Shown: piece by piece, positions 1 through 9,515 of the stretch
Numbering within the stretch: the stretch's first letter is position 1
How the letters are laid out: each line of letters opens with the position of its first letter
NCBI GenBank assembly: GCA_020831705.1
Contig: JAFIGB010000342.1
Location: forward strand, 1 to 40,759
Origin: Candidatus Sumerlaeia bacterium
Lineage (GTDB): Bacteria > Sumerlaeota > Sumerlaeia > SLMS01
Direction of reading: 5' to 3'
DNA: 40,759 nucleotides
The notes under the pieces: model-generated
What the model was told of the DNA's origin: nothing
Databases searched by the model: none
Seen by the model: the letters and a program-made list of their open reading frames with translations, nothing else
Made by a program: the position numbers and the translations under genes

Positions 1-2
1 AG

Positions 3-1232
3 GAAGGCATCGCCGTGCTTTCGCCCCACGGCAGGGGCGATTGGTTCTATACAGGCCCCGGCGAGTCGGACACCCTCGACGCCATCCGGGAGGTGAAGGA
101 ACTCCTTCCCATCGATCCCGACCGTGTCTATCTGCTCGGCCACTCCATGGGCGGCTGGGGGGCGTGGCATCTTGGCCTTTCCCACCCGAATATCTTCGCC
201 GCGATCGTTCCCATGGCCACCTGGCCACCCCTGCCCCGATTGGCAGCCGCACGCCATCTTGCGCCTTTCCTTATCCATGGTGCTGACGACGACATCATTC
301 CCCCCATTGGATCCCGCCTTGCCGCCCAACACCTCGAATCGATGGGAATCCTCCACAAATACACGGAGGTGGGCGACCGCGGCCACGAATCCGTCCTGAT
401 CAGTGAAATGCTCGACGAAATTGGGGACTGGCTCAAGGGATGGGAGCGGGTCACCAACAGCCCCGAGGTTTTCCTGGCCAGCTATACACCTCGCCGGGGC
501 GCCAACCAATGGCTCCAATTGGCGCGGGTTCATCGATGGACGGATCTCGCCACCATTGATGCGCGGGCAAAGGAGGGTCACATCGATTTCCTTACCCGTA
601 ATACACTTGGATTTTATGCCTTCCCCCCCATCGAACTTGTGGGCCGAAACTTGACAATTCGTATAGACGGCGAGCCCTTGGAGGTATCAGGCTACGACAA
701 GGGTTCGGCGCTGCACCTGAACCGCGAAAGTGGGACCTGGAAGGTCGATATTGTTTCCTCCGGGGAAGTAAAGGCACCCGAGGCGCGTGTCTTGCACCAG
801 ATCGGGGAACGGGAACGGAACATCCCCCTCCTCGTTGCCGAAGCCGTGGCCGAGGCGGTCCCTGAAGGCTCCATCGTCCTGATTCCCGATGACCTTGTGG
901 CACCGGAAATCTGGCCGGGGAACTTTACCGAGGATCACCTTCTGGACATGTTCCTTCATGAGGAGGACATGCTGTACTTCTTCCACATGACCGCCGGTGA
1001 GGCACGGGAAATCCTCGAGAACCAGCATGAGTGGTTCCCGCCATGGTGGGTGGGATTGACCACCTGGAAGGAGCGACTCCCCGAGGATGACGAGGCCCGC
1101 GCCGTGATTGTTGCGCCGGAGGTTCTCGGAAAACGCCTTCCCGCGTTCGGTCGCCCAACAGGTCTTTCCCTGCGCCGTGCCCTTTACGATGTCTTCAGGC
1201 TTCGTGGATATATCGAACCCACCGGGGATTAA
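3..1232 (+). CDS. Alpha/beta hydrolase (prolyl oligopeptidase-like), 5'-truncated
   Basis: The frame is open from the window edge, and the first residues (EGIAVLSPHGRG) already match the strand before the nucleophile elbow in this family. The gene therefore starts upstream; the GTG at 15 is unlikely to be the start despite a purine-rich stretch before it. The nucleophile elbow is GHSMGG, the acid is probably in HGADDDIIPP, and the histidine in GDRGHES completes a Ser-Asp-His triad. After the hydrolase domain come about 250 residues that begin like the C-terminal module of secreted PHB-depolymerase-like esterases (ASYTPRRGANQW, FYAFPP, IRIDGEPLEV). They continue with a stretch loosely recalling 5'-nucleotidase C-terminal domains (MTAGEAREIL). 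Substrate unknown; an esterase or peptidase acting outside the cytoplasm is the best guess. The next gene starts 32 bp downstream, so the two may be co-transcribed. Confidence 0.8.
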   Translation, partial: EGIAVLSPHGRGDWFYTGPGESDTLDAIREVKELLPIDPDRVYLLGHSMGGWGAWHLGLSHPNIFAAIVPMATWPPLPRLAAARHLAPFLIHGADDDIIPPIGSRLAAQHLESMGILHKYTEVGDRGHESVLISEMLDEIGDWLKGWERVTNSPEVFLASYTPRRGANQWLQLARVHRWTDLATIDARAKEGHIDFLTRNTLGFYAFPPIELVGRNLTIRIDGEPLEVSGYDKGSALHLNRESGTWKVDIVSSGEVKAPEARVLHQIGERERNIPLLVAEAVAEAVPEGSIVLIPDDLVAPEIWPGNFTEDHLLDMFLHEEDMLYFFHMTAGEAREILENQHEWFPPWWVGLTTWKERLPEDDEARAVIVAPEVLGKRLPAFGRPTGLSLRRALYDVFRLRGYIEPTGD

Positions 1233-1264
1233 CCCCGCAGTTATTCAAAAAAAGGTCCGTACCC

Positions 1265-2569
1265 GTGACGAAATACTTCAAGTCCCGTTATTCCCTCGTT
1301 TCCTTCCTTGCCATTTCCTCTCTCCTCATTGGGCCAACCCTTGCTCCCGGCCAGTTGCTTCCCTCCGTCAGTTACGGAAGTTGGACTGATTTGGCCGATG
1401 GGGTGCGATATCGGGAGGGATCCAGCACGAGCCCTCGTTGGGCGGTTCAGATCGTGGAGGTGGACCTCAGCAATCCGCGAGTGGGTCTCCTTCCCGTGCG
1501 CAGCATGGTTTCCGGTGGTTATGAGAGGACAAGTGCCCTTGCCCAGCGCGTGGACGGTATTGCCGCCATCAATGGGGGGTACTTCGGGGGTGGGGTGAGC
1601 TACAGCCACTTCGAACTTTTCGATTCCATCAGCAGCATCAACGCCGCCAGCCGCCCGCCGCGTTCCACCTTCGGCATCGGGATGGAAAATGTACCCACAA
1701 TGATCAGGCCGGTGGGAAGTGCGGGAATTCCCGTTCCCAGCGACCCCGCCTGGCAGAATGTCATCCACGCCATCGGTGGGGGACCGAGGATTGTGACCAA
1801 TGGGGCGATTGATTCCCGCCATGTCGAGGAAGGCTTCGATGCTGCCTCCGGCGTGGGCCCCACCGTCCGCCATCCCCGAACGGCCCTTGGCCTGAACGAG
1901 GACACCAACACGCTTTACCTGGTTACGGTCGACGGCCGCCAATCAACCTGGAGCGTGGGGATGACCTTCAATGAGCTCGCAAGCCTCATGATAGACATCG
2001 GCTCCACCGTGGCGATGAACTACGATGGGGGTGGTTCCACAACGATGTGGGCTGATGGCGAGGTGAAAAATCGACCTTCCGATGGGAGCGAACGTACCGT
2101 CACAAATGCATGGGTCGTCGTTCCCGGATATCGTATAGACAACAGGGACCCACGCTTTTCCAGCAACGGTGGCTGGTTTTCCTCCGCAAATGATGGCTAC
2201 CACCTTGAAAACTCCCTGGTTGTCTCCACAGGATCCCAGCCGTCCACGGCAACATGGACGCCGAACCTGAAGGAGCCGGGGCGCTACGAAGTCCGGGCCT
2301 GGTGGGTGGCCGCAAACAACAGGGTCCAGGAAACGCGCTATACAGTGCATCACCTCCACGGCACAACTACGGTGAACATGGACCAGACCACCAACGGCAG
2401 CCGCTTCAATTCCCTGGGAGTATTCGACTTCGAGGCAGGTGAGGATGCGCGGGTGACGTTGACCAACGTAGGCCCCGCCGATCGATTTGTCTCCGCAGAC
2501 GCCCTGGAGTTCCTCTTCGTGGAGGACCTTCCCGAATCGTCATTGACGGATTCCTGGTACACCTACTGA
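1265..2569 (+). CDS. Secreted phosphodiester glycosidase (NAGPA-like) with golvesin-type C-terminal domain
   Basis: A GTG start with AAAGGT about 9 bp upstream opens a 434-residue protein. Residues 1-29 form a signal peptide (basic start, hydrophobic core, then LAPGQ). Residues about 40-300 carry the phosphodiester glycosidase (NAGPA/exopolysaccharide protein) signature: AAINGGYFGGG, RHPRTALGLNED, LVTVDGRQSTWSVGM, NELASLMIDIG and AMNYDGGGSTTMWADG. Family members cleave GlcNAc-phosphate diesters or sit in exopolysaccharide and spore-coat contexts. From about residue 315 the chain matches the golvesin/xanthan-lyase-associated beta-sandwich (DGYHLENSLVV, TWTPNLKEPGRYEVRAWW, DALEFLFVEDL), a presumed extracellular binding module. 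The fusion suggests an enzyme trimming phosphodiester-linked surface or environmental glycans. Function is inferred from domains only. It ends opposite the convergent gene at 2698. Confidence 0.85.
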   Translation: MTKYFKSRYSLVSFLAISSLLIGPTLAPGQLLPSVSYGSWTDLADGVRYREGSSTSPRWAVQIVEVDLSNPRVGLLPVRSMVSGGYERTSALAQRVDGIAAINGGYFGGGVSYSHFELFDSISSINAASRPPRSTFGIGMENVPTMIRPVGSAGIPVPSDPAWQNVIHAIGGGPRIVTNGAIDSRHVEEGFDAASGVGPTVRHPRTALGLNEDTNTLYLVTVDGRQSTWSVGMTFNELASLMIDIGSTVAMNYDGGGSTTMWADGEVKNRPSDGSERTVTNAWVVVPGYRIDNRDPRFSSNGGWFSSANDGYHLENSLVVSTGSQPSTATWTPNLKEPGRYEVRAWWVAANNRVQETRYTVHHLHGTTTVNMDQTTNGSRFNSLGVFDFEAGEDARVTLTNVGPADRFVSADALEFLFVEDLPESSLTDSWYTY

Positions 2570-2593
2570 CGAAATCGTTTCCGTGATTTCGTC
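2568..2593 (+). terminator. Probable hairpin terminator of the left + strand pair
   Basis: Perfect 9-bp arms (GACGAAATC at 2568-2576, GATTTCGTC at 2585-2593) with an 8-nt loop overlap the stop codon of the glycosidase gene. A T-rich but interrupted tail (TCTCTTTCC) follows. The stem is AT-rich and the U-tract weak, so termination strength is uncertain. Confidence 0.4.
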
Positions 2594-2647
2594 TCTTTCC
2601 AGGTGAGTATTTTCCCACACATCATCCACAAGACCCTGAACGCACAA

Positions 2648-2673
2648 GAGGCCTGCCATTGCTGGCAGGCCTC
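2648..2673 (-). terminator. Strong hairpin between convergent genes
   Basis: Perfect 11-bp arms (GAGGCCTGCCA at 2648-2658, TGGCAGGCCTC at 2663-2673) enclose the tetraloop TTGC. It lies 25 bp past the stop of the - strand gene ending at 2698 and about 80 bp past the + strand gene ending at 2569. There is no good U-tract on either side, so it could be a bidirectional terminator or a 3'-end stabilising hairpin of the hppA transcript. Confidence 0.55.
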
Positions 2674-2697
2674 CTGGCGTGTAGATGGGGCGCGTGC

Positions 2698-3456
2698 TTA
2701 CCCCAGCGATGCAGATCTCCACCAACGGTGGTGGTCCTCGTCGAGCTTGGCCTTCGAGGGGTACGGATAAAACTTCATGGCGTCACCGTTGCCGACATAA
2801 AATCCCCGGCGAATGGTGCGGTAGAAGCTGCCGACGTTGGGGCGCCGGTCAACAGTCTTGGTGATCTTTTTCCCATCCGAGACAATGCGAAGGCATTCGC
2901 TGATGTGATCCGGGTGGGAATAGGGAAGGTAGCTGGCGAGCTTGCCTTCCTTGTCCGTGTCTATCAACATATCCACCAGGAAGACCTTCGGATAGGATAC
3001 CGGGTTCTGGAGGTTGGTGATGAACTGGACGAACCCCTTGGGAGCGAGGGAGGACACGATCAGGGCGCCGGCGGGGGAGAGCTCCATGTACATGTGTGGT
3101 CCATTTTGCTCCTCCTTCTCAAGCGTTTGGCCTTCCAGAGCAAGGGTCAGGCCGTCGCGGGTCACCAAATGGAGGTTCATCATGCTCTCCACCGGAATCC
3201 GTTCCAGGGCGCGATAGACGGAGATATACTTGCTTCGACGCGGGTTGCCTTCCCGGTGGGGCTTGCAGCTTTCCCGGGCCTTCTCCATGTCGATGGCGTC
3301 CCCCACCTTGTTCGGGTCGATCTCGATGAAGATTTCCTCGCCGGTCGTTTGCCGAAGATTACCAACGGCCATGTAGGCACCGAAGCTTTCAGGGTCCAGG
3401 TGGGAGGCAACCAGGGCCTCGTAGCGGTTGCACAGCAGGTAGAAGCGTACTTCCAT
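2698..3456 (-). CDS. Hypothetical protein co-transcribed with hppA
   Basis: The product is a 252-residue soluble protein with no signal peptide, no membrane segment and no family I recognise. It starts 14 bp after the hppA stop, with AAGGAAA about 8 bp before the ATG, so it is almost certainly read from the hppA message. The sequence looks like a mixed alpha/beta fold (MEVRFYLLCNRYEAL, IFIEIDPNKVGDAID, VSSLAPKGFVQFITN, VFLVDMLIDTDKEG). The C-terminal half is rich in Tyr, Lys and Arg (TVDRRPNVGSFYRTIRRG). No catalytic motif stands out. Its only contextual clue is the pyrophosphatase, so a role linked to the pump or to pyrophosphate metabolism is possible but unsupported. A hairpin at 2648-2673 follows it. 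Confidence 0.8.
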   Translation of the reverse strand: MEVRFYLLCNRYEALVASHLDPESFGAYMAVGNLRQTTGEEIFIEIDPNKVGDAIDMEKARESCKPHREGNPRRSKYISVYRALERIPVESMMNLHLVTRDGLTLALEGQTLEKEEQNGPHMYMELSPAGALIVSSLAPKGFVQFITNLQNPVSYPKVFLVDMLIDTDKEGKLASYLPYSHPDHISECLRIVSDGKKITKTVDRRPNVGSFYRTIRRGFYVGNGDAMKFYPYPSKAKLDEDHHRWWRSASLG

Positions 3457-3470
3457 GATGTCGTTTCCTT

Positions 3471-6050
<2,580 letters not shown>

Positions 6051-6190
6051 GGAAACCCTCTGTTGGAAAAAATGATCGCCGCGCGTCAGGAATGGGAATG
6101 AGATCCCTTGGAGATGCCGCGGAGGCTACATACCGGATCCTATATGTCTGATTTTTGGGTGGTACTTCCCTCAAATGACCTGAATCCAGC

Positions 6191-6218
6191 CGTCGAAGGC
6201 GACTCCCCAGCCTCGACG
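6191..6218 (-). repeat. Hairpin in the hppA upstream region
   Basis: CGTCGA at 6191-6196 pairs with TCGACG at 6213-6218, and GGC at 6198-6200 pairs with GCC at 6210-6212. One bulged base and a 9-nt loop complete the stem. It lies 141-168 bp upstream of the hppA start, in the direction of hppA transcription. It may be part of a structured leader or a terminator-like element after the hydrolase gene; no U-tract follows. Confidence 0.4.
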
Positions 6219-6254
6219 CCCCCTAATTAGTGGCTTCCAGCGGCGGGCCGCAAG

Positions 6255-6327
6255 GGCTAAATCGGAGTTTGGGCATAAAATGTATCGAGCTTGTCCACTT
6301 TAGCCGCTCCAATCATCATTTATGCCC
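6255..6327. repeat. Two interleaved inverted repeats between the hydrolase gene and hppA
   Basis: GGCTAAA (6255-6261) pairs with TTTAGCC (6299-6305), and GGGCATAAA (6271-6279) pairs with TTTATGCCC (6319-6327). The order is A-B-A'-B', so the stems could form a pseudoknot or be mutually exclusive. The last arm overlaps the stop codon of the gene ending at 6316. The rest of the 6051-6315 gap holds the hppA promoter region. An ACATA/TATGT half-dyad at 6128-6147 brackets a GGATCC. No convincing sigma-70 promoter was found. Confidence 0.4.
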
Positions 6328-7200
6328 TTCCTCCCGATGGCCGCCGAACAAATCACGCTTCTGATCAACACTCAATTCGGACATCAAATGGTGATGCCCC
6401 GCCCCGGAAACCGCCATGACACGAATTTTATCCGGCGCGACACGCTGCAATTCTTCCACCATTCCCTTGGGAATGTAGGCATCTTCCGGATCATGAACAA
6501 TGATGATTTCCGGCGGGCTTGCCTTGGCGAGCACCTTTTTGAGCAGGGCGACATTGTCGAGGGTCACCCGCATAAGCCGCGCCTTGAATGCACCATGATG
6601 GCGGCGCACTACATCCTTCACATTGGAAAACGGTGCGAGGAGCACAACACGGCGAACGGGATTTTTGAGGGCAAAATCCAGTGCCAGGGCCGCGCCAATG
6701 GAATATCCGGCCACGGAAAGGGAGCGCCCCCCGCTGGTCCACCATTCCTTGTCGCCAATTCGCCGTCCGTGAATGGTACCCACATTGGTGAGGGCTTCTT
6801 GTGTTGTGGCCTGAATATTATCCAGGCTCGGAGCCCCCTTCATATCGCCATATCCGGGGTAATCCATGGCAAGAAATCCGTGGTCCTCCAACCGGAGGGG
6901 TTCGAGATGCTTGAACCAGTTGATCCCCTTACCGGTACGACCCGGAAAGAGGACCCAAAAATGAAGGCCCTCTTTTTCCGCAGTCGTCGGGCCAAGATAA
7001 TAGACCTTCCCCTTCATGAGTTTCGTCTCCACTTGCACGGAAACGACTCTTTCAGGAAGGGCGTCCATATCCTCCTGCGTATATCGCCTGGAGCCCGGGA
7101 GGAGCCGTTTCCAGGTCCAGGAGTAACCATGGAGGAAGTAGGATACGAAAAGCGATGCAATGATCCCAGTAATTGCACCGGATATAATTCCCGGGATCAT
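6316..7200 (-). CDS. Membrane-anchored alpha/beta hydrolase
   Basis: A 294-residue protein with one N-terminal membrane helix (IISGAITGIIASLFVSYF) and a cytosolic- or periplasmic-facing alpha/beta hydrolase domain. Visible landmarks are LDYPGYG-type oxyanion loop residues (AMDYPGYGDMKG), the nucleophile elbow GYSIG near residue 165, the acid in HDPEDAYIP and the histidine in GAGHHH, giving a complete Ser-Asp-His triad. The overall plan matches YqkD/FrsA-like serine hydrolases (COG1073 type). Substrate unknown. It is the last gene of a - strand run, 28 bp after prmA, so co-transcription is likely. Functional linkage to prmA is not evident. Confidence 0.85.
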   Translation of the reverse strand: MIPGIISGAITGIIASLFVSYFLHGYSWTWKRLLPGSRRYTQEDMDALPERVVSVQVETKLMKGKVYYLGPTTAEKEGLHFWVLFPGRTGKGINWFKHLEPLRLEDHGFLAMDYPGYGDMKGAPSLDNIQATTQEALTNVGTIHGRRIGDKEWWTSGGRSLSVAGYSIGAALALDFALKNPVRRVVLLAPFSNVKDVVRRHHGAFKARLMRVTLDNVALLKKVLAKASPPEIIIVHDPEDAYIPKGMVEELQRVAPDKIRVMAVSGAGHHHLMSELSVDQKRDLFGGHREEGHK

Positions 7201-7228
7201 CTTTCAGTTTCCTCCCCGTTCCTGCCTG

Positions 7229-8158
7229 TTATTTGGGCATGCAAAGGAAAGCGCCCCACTCGTCCAGTTGATACTTGCGGAGAAGGGTAAATCCATTGGC
7301 CTTCACGGCGTCCACGACGCTCGCTTCCTCCGACCAGAGAAATCCGGAGAGGGCCATGGGTTTGTTGATGGAGCGCAGGGAGGGAAGCAGGGGGTAGAAG
7401 CGTTCACTGAGCATGTTGCAGACGATGCGGGACGGTTCGGGGCAACCCTGCTCCATGGCGGCCTCAAGCCCCTTGGCGGGATCGGGTGACAGGATGAACT
7501 TCATTTTGTCCCGCACGCCATTGAGTTCTGCATTGAGGTAAAAGTTCTCCTCGCAAACAGGGTCGTATTCCACCCCGATTGTATAGATGCCGCCGAGCTT
7601 GACCGCGGCAATGCCGAGAATTCCCGAACCCGTGCCAATATCCAGGAGGCATTCCCCCGGTTCGAGCCAATCCTCAATGAGGCGCATACAAAGCTGGGTT
7701 GTCTCGTGGGTGCCGGTGCCGAATGCCTGGCCGGGCTCGATTTGGATGAGGAAGGCGTCGGACTGGGCCTCTGCGGGAAGTTCCGCCTCCCAGGGAGGGC
7801 CGACGTATATGCGCGGGCTGACCTGAAGGCGGTGGAAGTATTGACGCCAGTTGGCGCCCCAATCCTGGTCCTCGATTTCCTCGGGGTCGAGAATGGCGAC
7901 GCCACGCCCCAGAGTTTCCTCGGCCATGCGCGCGAGGGCCTCCGGGTCGATGCGTGTATGGCCATCATCTGGTGAGGGGAAGAAAAGCCGTGCATTCCGG
8001 GGGGGGAGGTTCTCTGCTTCGGCGGTAAAGCCCGCAGGTTGTTCCTCAATCCCGATGGATCCCAGTTCCTCCAGCACCCGCCAGGTGAACATCTCCCACT
8101 GTTCCGTCGTTGGCGCTTCCCGGAGTGTGATCCGCCATGTTGGCCATTTCTTGCTCAT
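7229..8158 (-). CDS. prmA: Ribosomal protein L11 methyltransferase
   Basis: SAM-dependent methyltransferase that trimethylates ribosomal protein L11. The 309-residue length is close to the usual 290-300. The family-specific substrate loop QAFGTGTHETTQLCM is followed by the class I motif DIGTGSGILGIAAVKLG (motif I) and the acidic residue in IGVEYDPVCEEN. CNMLSERFYPLLPSL sits where the family has NIL(A)xP(L), a divergent version of the catalytic-pocket motif. The N-terminal about 100 residues form the L11-recognition domain (TWRITLREAPTTEQWE). It lies 35 bp downstream of the FAD subunit gene of the molybdenum hydroxylase. Confidence 0.93.
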   Translation of the reverse strand: MSKKWPTWRITLREAPTTEQWEMFTWRVLEELGSIGIEEQPAGFTAEAENLPPRNARLFFPSPDDGHTRIDPEALARMAEETLGRGVAILDPEEIEDQDWGANWRQYFHRLQVSPRIYVGPPWEAELPAEAQSDAFLIQIEPGQAFGTGTHETTQLCMRLIEDWLEPGECLLDIGTGSGILGIAAVKLGGIYTIGVEYDPVCEENFYLNAELNGVRDKMKFILSPDPAKGLEAAMEQGCPEPSRIVCNMLSERFYPLLPSLRSINKPMALSGFLWSEEASVVDAVKANGFTLLRKYQLDEWGAFLCMPK

Positions 8159-8193
8159 TCAGGTCATCCGTTCATGTCTGGTTTTCGGGCCGG

Positions 8194-9048
8194 TCACGAC
8201 ACCGATTGATGACCTATAAACTCCTCCAGGATGCGGCGGCAAACACGAAGACGATATTCAGCCGTCGAGCGGATGTCGCTGATCGGGCTGATCTCCGTCT
8301 TGAGGACTTCCCAGGCTTCCTCGGCGTCGGCACCGTTGGCGAGGGTCTCCTCGGTCTTGAACGAGCGGATGGTCGTTGGTGCCACCGACCCCCAAGCGAG
8401 ACGGAATTGCTTCCCACCGGGTGTCGAGCCACCCGCGCAGACGACCTTGCTGATGGCCTGGGCCTCCCGCGTTCCGACCTTGCGGAAGTACTGATTCGGC
8501 TGGAGGGCCGCGTGGGGGAGCTCGATCGCCGTAATCAATTCCGATCCATCCATGATGGTTTGTCGGTATCCGGTGTAGAAGTCACTGAGGGGAACACGGC
8601 GCTCCCCCTTCGTATTGGCAAGGACCAACACCGCATCATACACCATGAGCACCGGGACGGTATCGGCAGCGGGGGAGCCGTTGGCCACGTTGCCCACCAA
8701 TGTTCCCCGGTTTTGGATCTGGAGGGCGCCGGTAACCCGGGCGCTTTCCACAAGGAGGGGCCACCGTTCGATGACCAGTGGGTTCATCCGCACGTCTGTA
8801 TAGTTGGCGAGCGCGCCGATGGAGATCCCGCCGTCGGAAGTCCCCGTGACGTGGCGCCATTCGCCAGCAAGGCGGTGGAGCGAGATATACGTCCTGCCGG
8901 GCATTTTCCCATCATTCATCCAGACCATCACATCGGTGCCGCCTGCGATGGGAAAGGCGTCGGGATGGGCGGCCTTCATTTCGAGGGCCTCCGCGATGGT
9001 GAAGGGCACCAGGCACTTGAGGGTGTTGATGTTTGTTCGTGTGTTCAT
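8194..9048 (-). CDS. Xanthine dehydrogenase-family FAD-binding subunit
   Basis: Medium subunit of a three-subunit molybdenum hydroxylase; it carries FAD and passes electrons from the FeS subunit to NAD+ or another acceptor. The FAD pyrophosphate loop is FPIAGGTDVMVWMNDG, and the second FAD motif is NRGTLVGNVANGSPAADT, typical of the CO dehydrogenase/XDH medium subunit. The CODH flavoprotein C-terminal domain follows (RTGVRE-like region, here RKVGTREAQAISKVV). I chose the ATG at 9048 because it overlaps the upstream stop as ATGA and has GGAGG 10 bp before it. A longer reading to 9117 would overlap the FeS gene by over 70 bp. Length is 284 residues, normal for the family. Confidence 0.92.
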   Translation of the reverse strand: MNTRTNINTLKCLVPFTIAEALEMKAAHPDAFPIAGGTDVMVWMNDGKMPGRTYISLHRLAGEWRHVTGTSDGGISIGALANYTDVRMNPLVIERWPLLVESARVTGALQIQNRGTLVGNVANGSPAADTVPVLMVYDAVLVLANTKGERRVPLSDFYTGYRQTIMDGSELITAIELPHAALQPNQYFRKVGTREAQAISKVVCAGGSTPGGKQFRLAWGSVAPTTIRSFKTEETLANGADAEEAWEVLKTEISPISDIRSTAEYRLRVCRRILEEFIGHQSVS

Positions 9049-9515
9049 TTTCCAGCTGCCTCCCCGATGGCCCGCTCCACCGATTGATAGATGCGTGTAT
9101 ATCCGGTGCAGCGACAAAGGTTCCCTTCAAGGGCCTCACGAACGCCGCCGGGCGCCTTCTCGGGCTGGCGGAGGAAGTAGAGCGCCGACATGAGCATTCC
9201 CGGTGTGCAGATGCCGCACTGGGCGCCACCCTCGCAGATAAACGCCTCCTGGAGGGGGTGGAGTTCACCGTCTATACAAAGTCCCTCGACGGTTTCGACC
9301 TCGGCTCCCTCGGCCTGGCAAAGGGGCACCATGCAGCTCATCACGGCATCCCCGTTGAGGAGCACCGTACATGCGCCGCATTCCCCCTCGCCGCAGCCGT
9401 ACTTCGTTCCGGGGGAAAGCTCCTCATTTCGCAGGGCGTGAAGGAGTGGTGTCATTGGGTGGGAGTGGAGATCCACTTCCTTCCCATTCAACTTCAGGCG
9501 GATTGGTTCAGTCAT
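9045..9515 (-). CDS. Xanthine dehydrogenase-family 2Fe-2S subunit
   Basis: Small subunit carrying two [2Fe-2S] clusters. The N-terminal plant-type ferredoxin domain has CGEGECGACTVLLNG with its partner Cys in MSCMVPL. The C-terminal helical domain has CGICTPGML and LCRCTGYTRIYQSV, the diagnostic pair of the family. The ATG at 9515 has GAGGAG 7 bp upstream and overlaps the large-subunit stop by 8 bp; a TTG one codon earlier is less likely. The 156-residue length is standard. It forms a tightly coupled operon with the large subunit before it and the FAD subunit after it (ATGA overlap). Confidence 0.95.
   Translation of the reverse strand: MTEPIRLKLNGKEVDLHSHPMTPLLHALRNEELSPGTKYGCGEGECGACTVLLNGDAVMSCMVPLCQAEGAEVETVEGLCIDGELHPLQEAFICEGGAQCGICTPGMLMSALYFLRQPEKAPGGVREALEGNLCRCTGYTRIYQSVERAIGEAAGK

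Noticed and set aside
15-17. GTG at position 15 with AGGAAGG just upstream as the true start of the first gene
   Set aside because: The upstream residues already match the hydrolase fold, and a start here would remove the first strands needed before the nucleophile.
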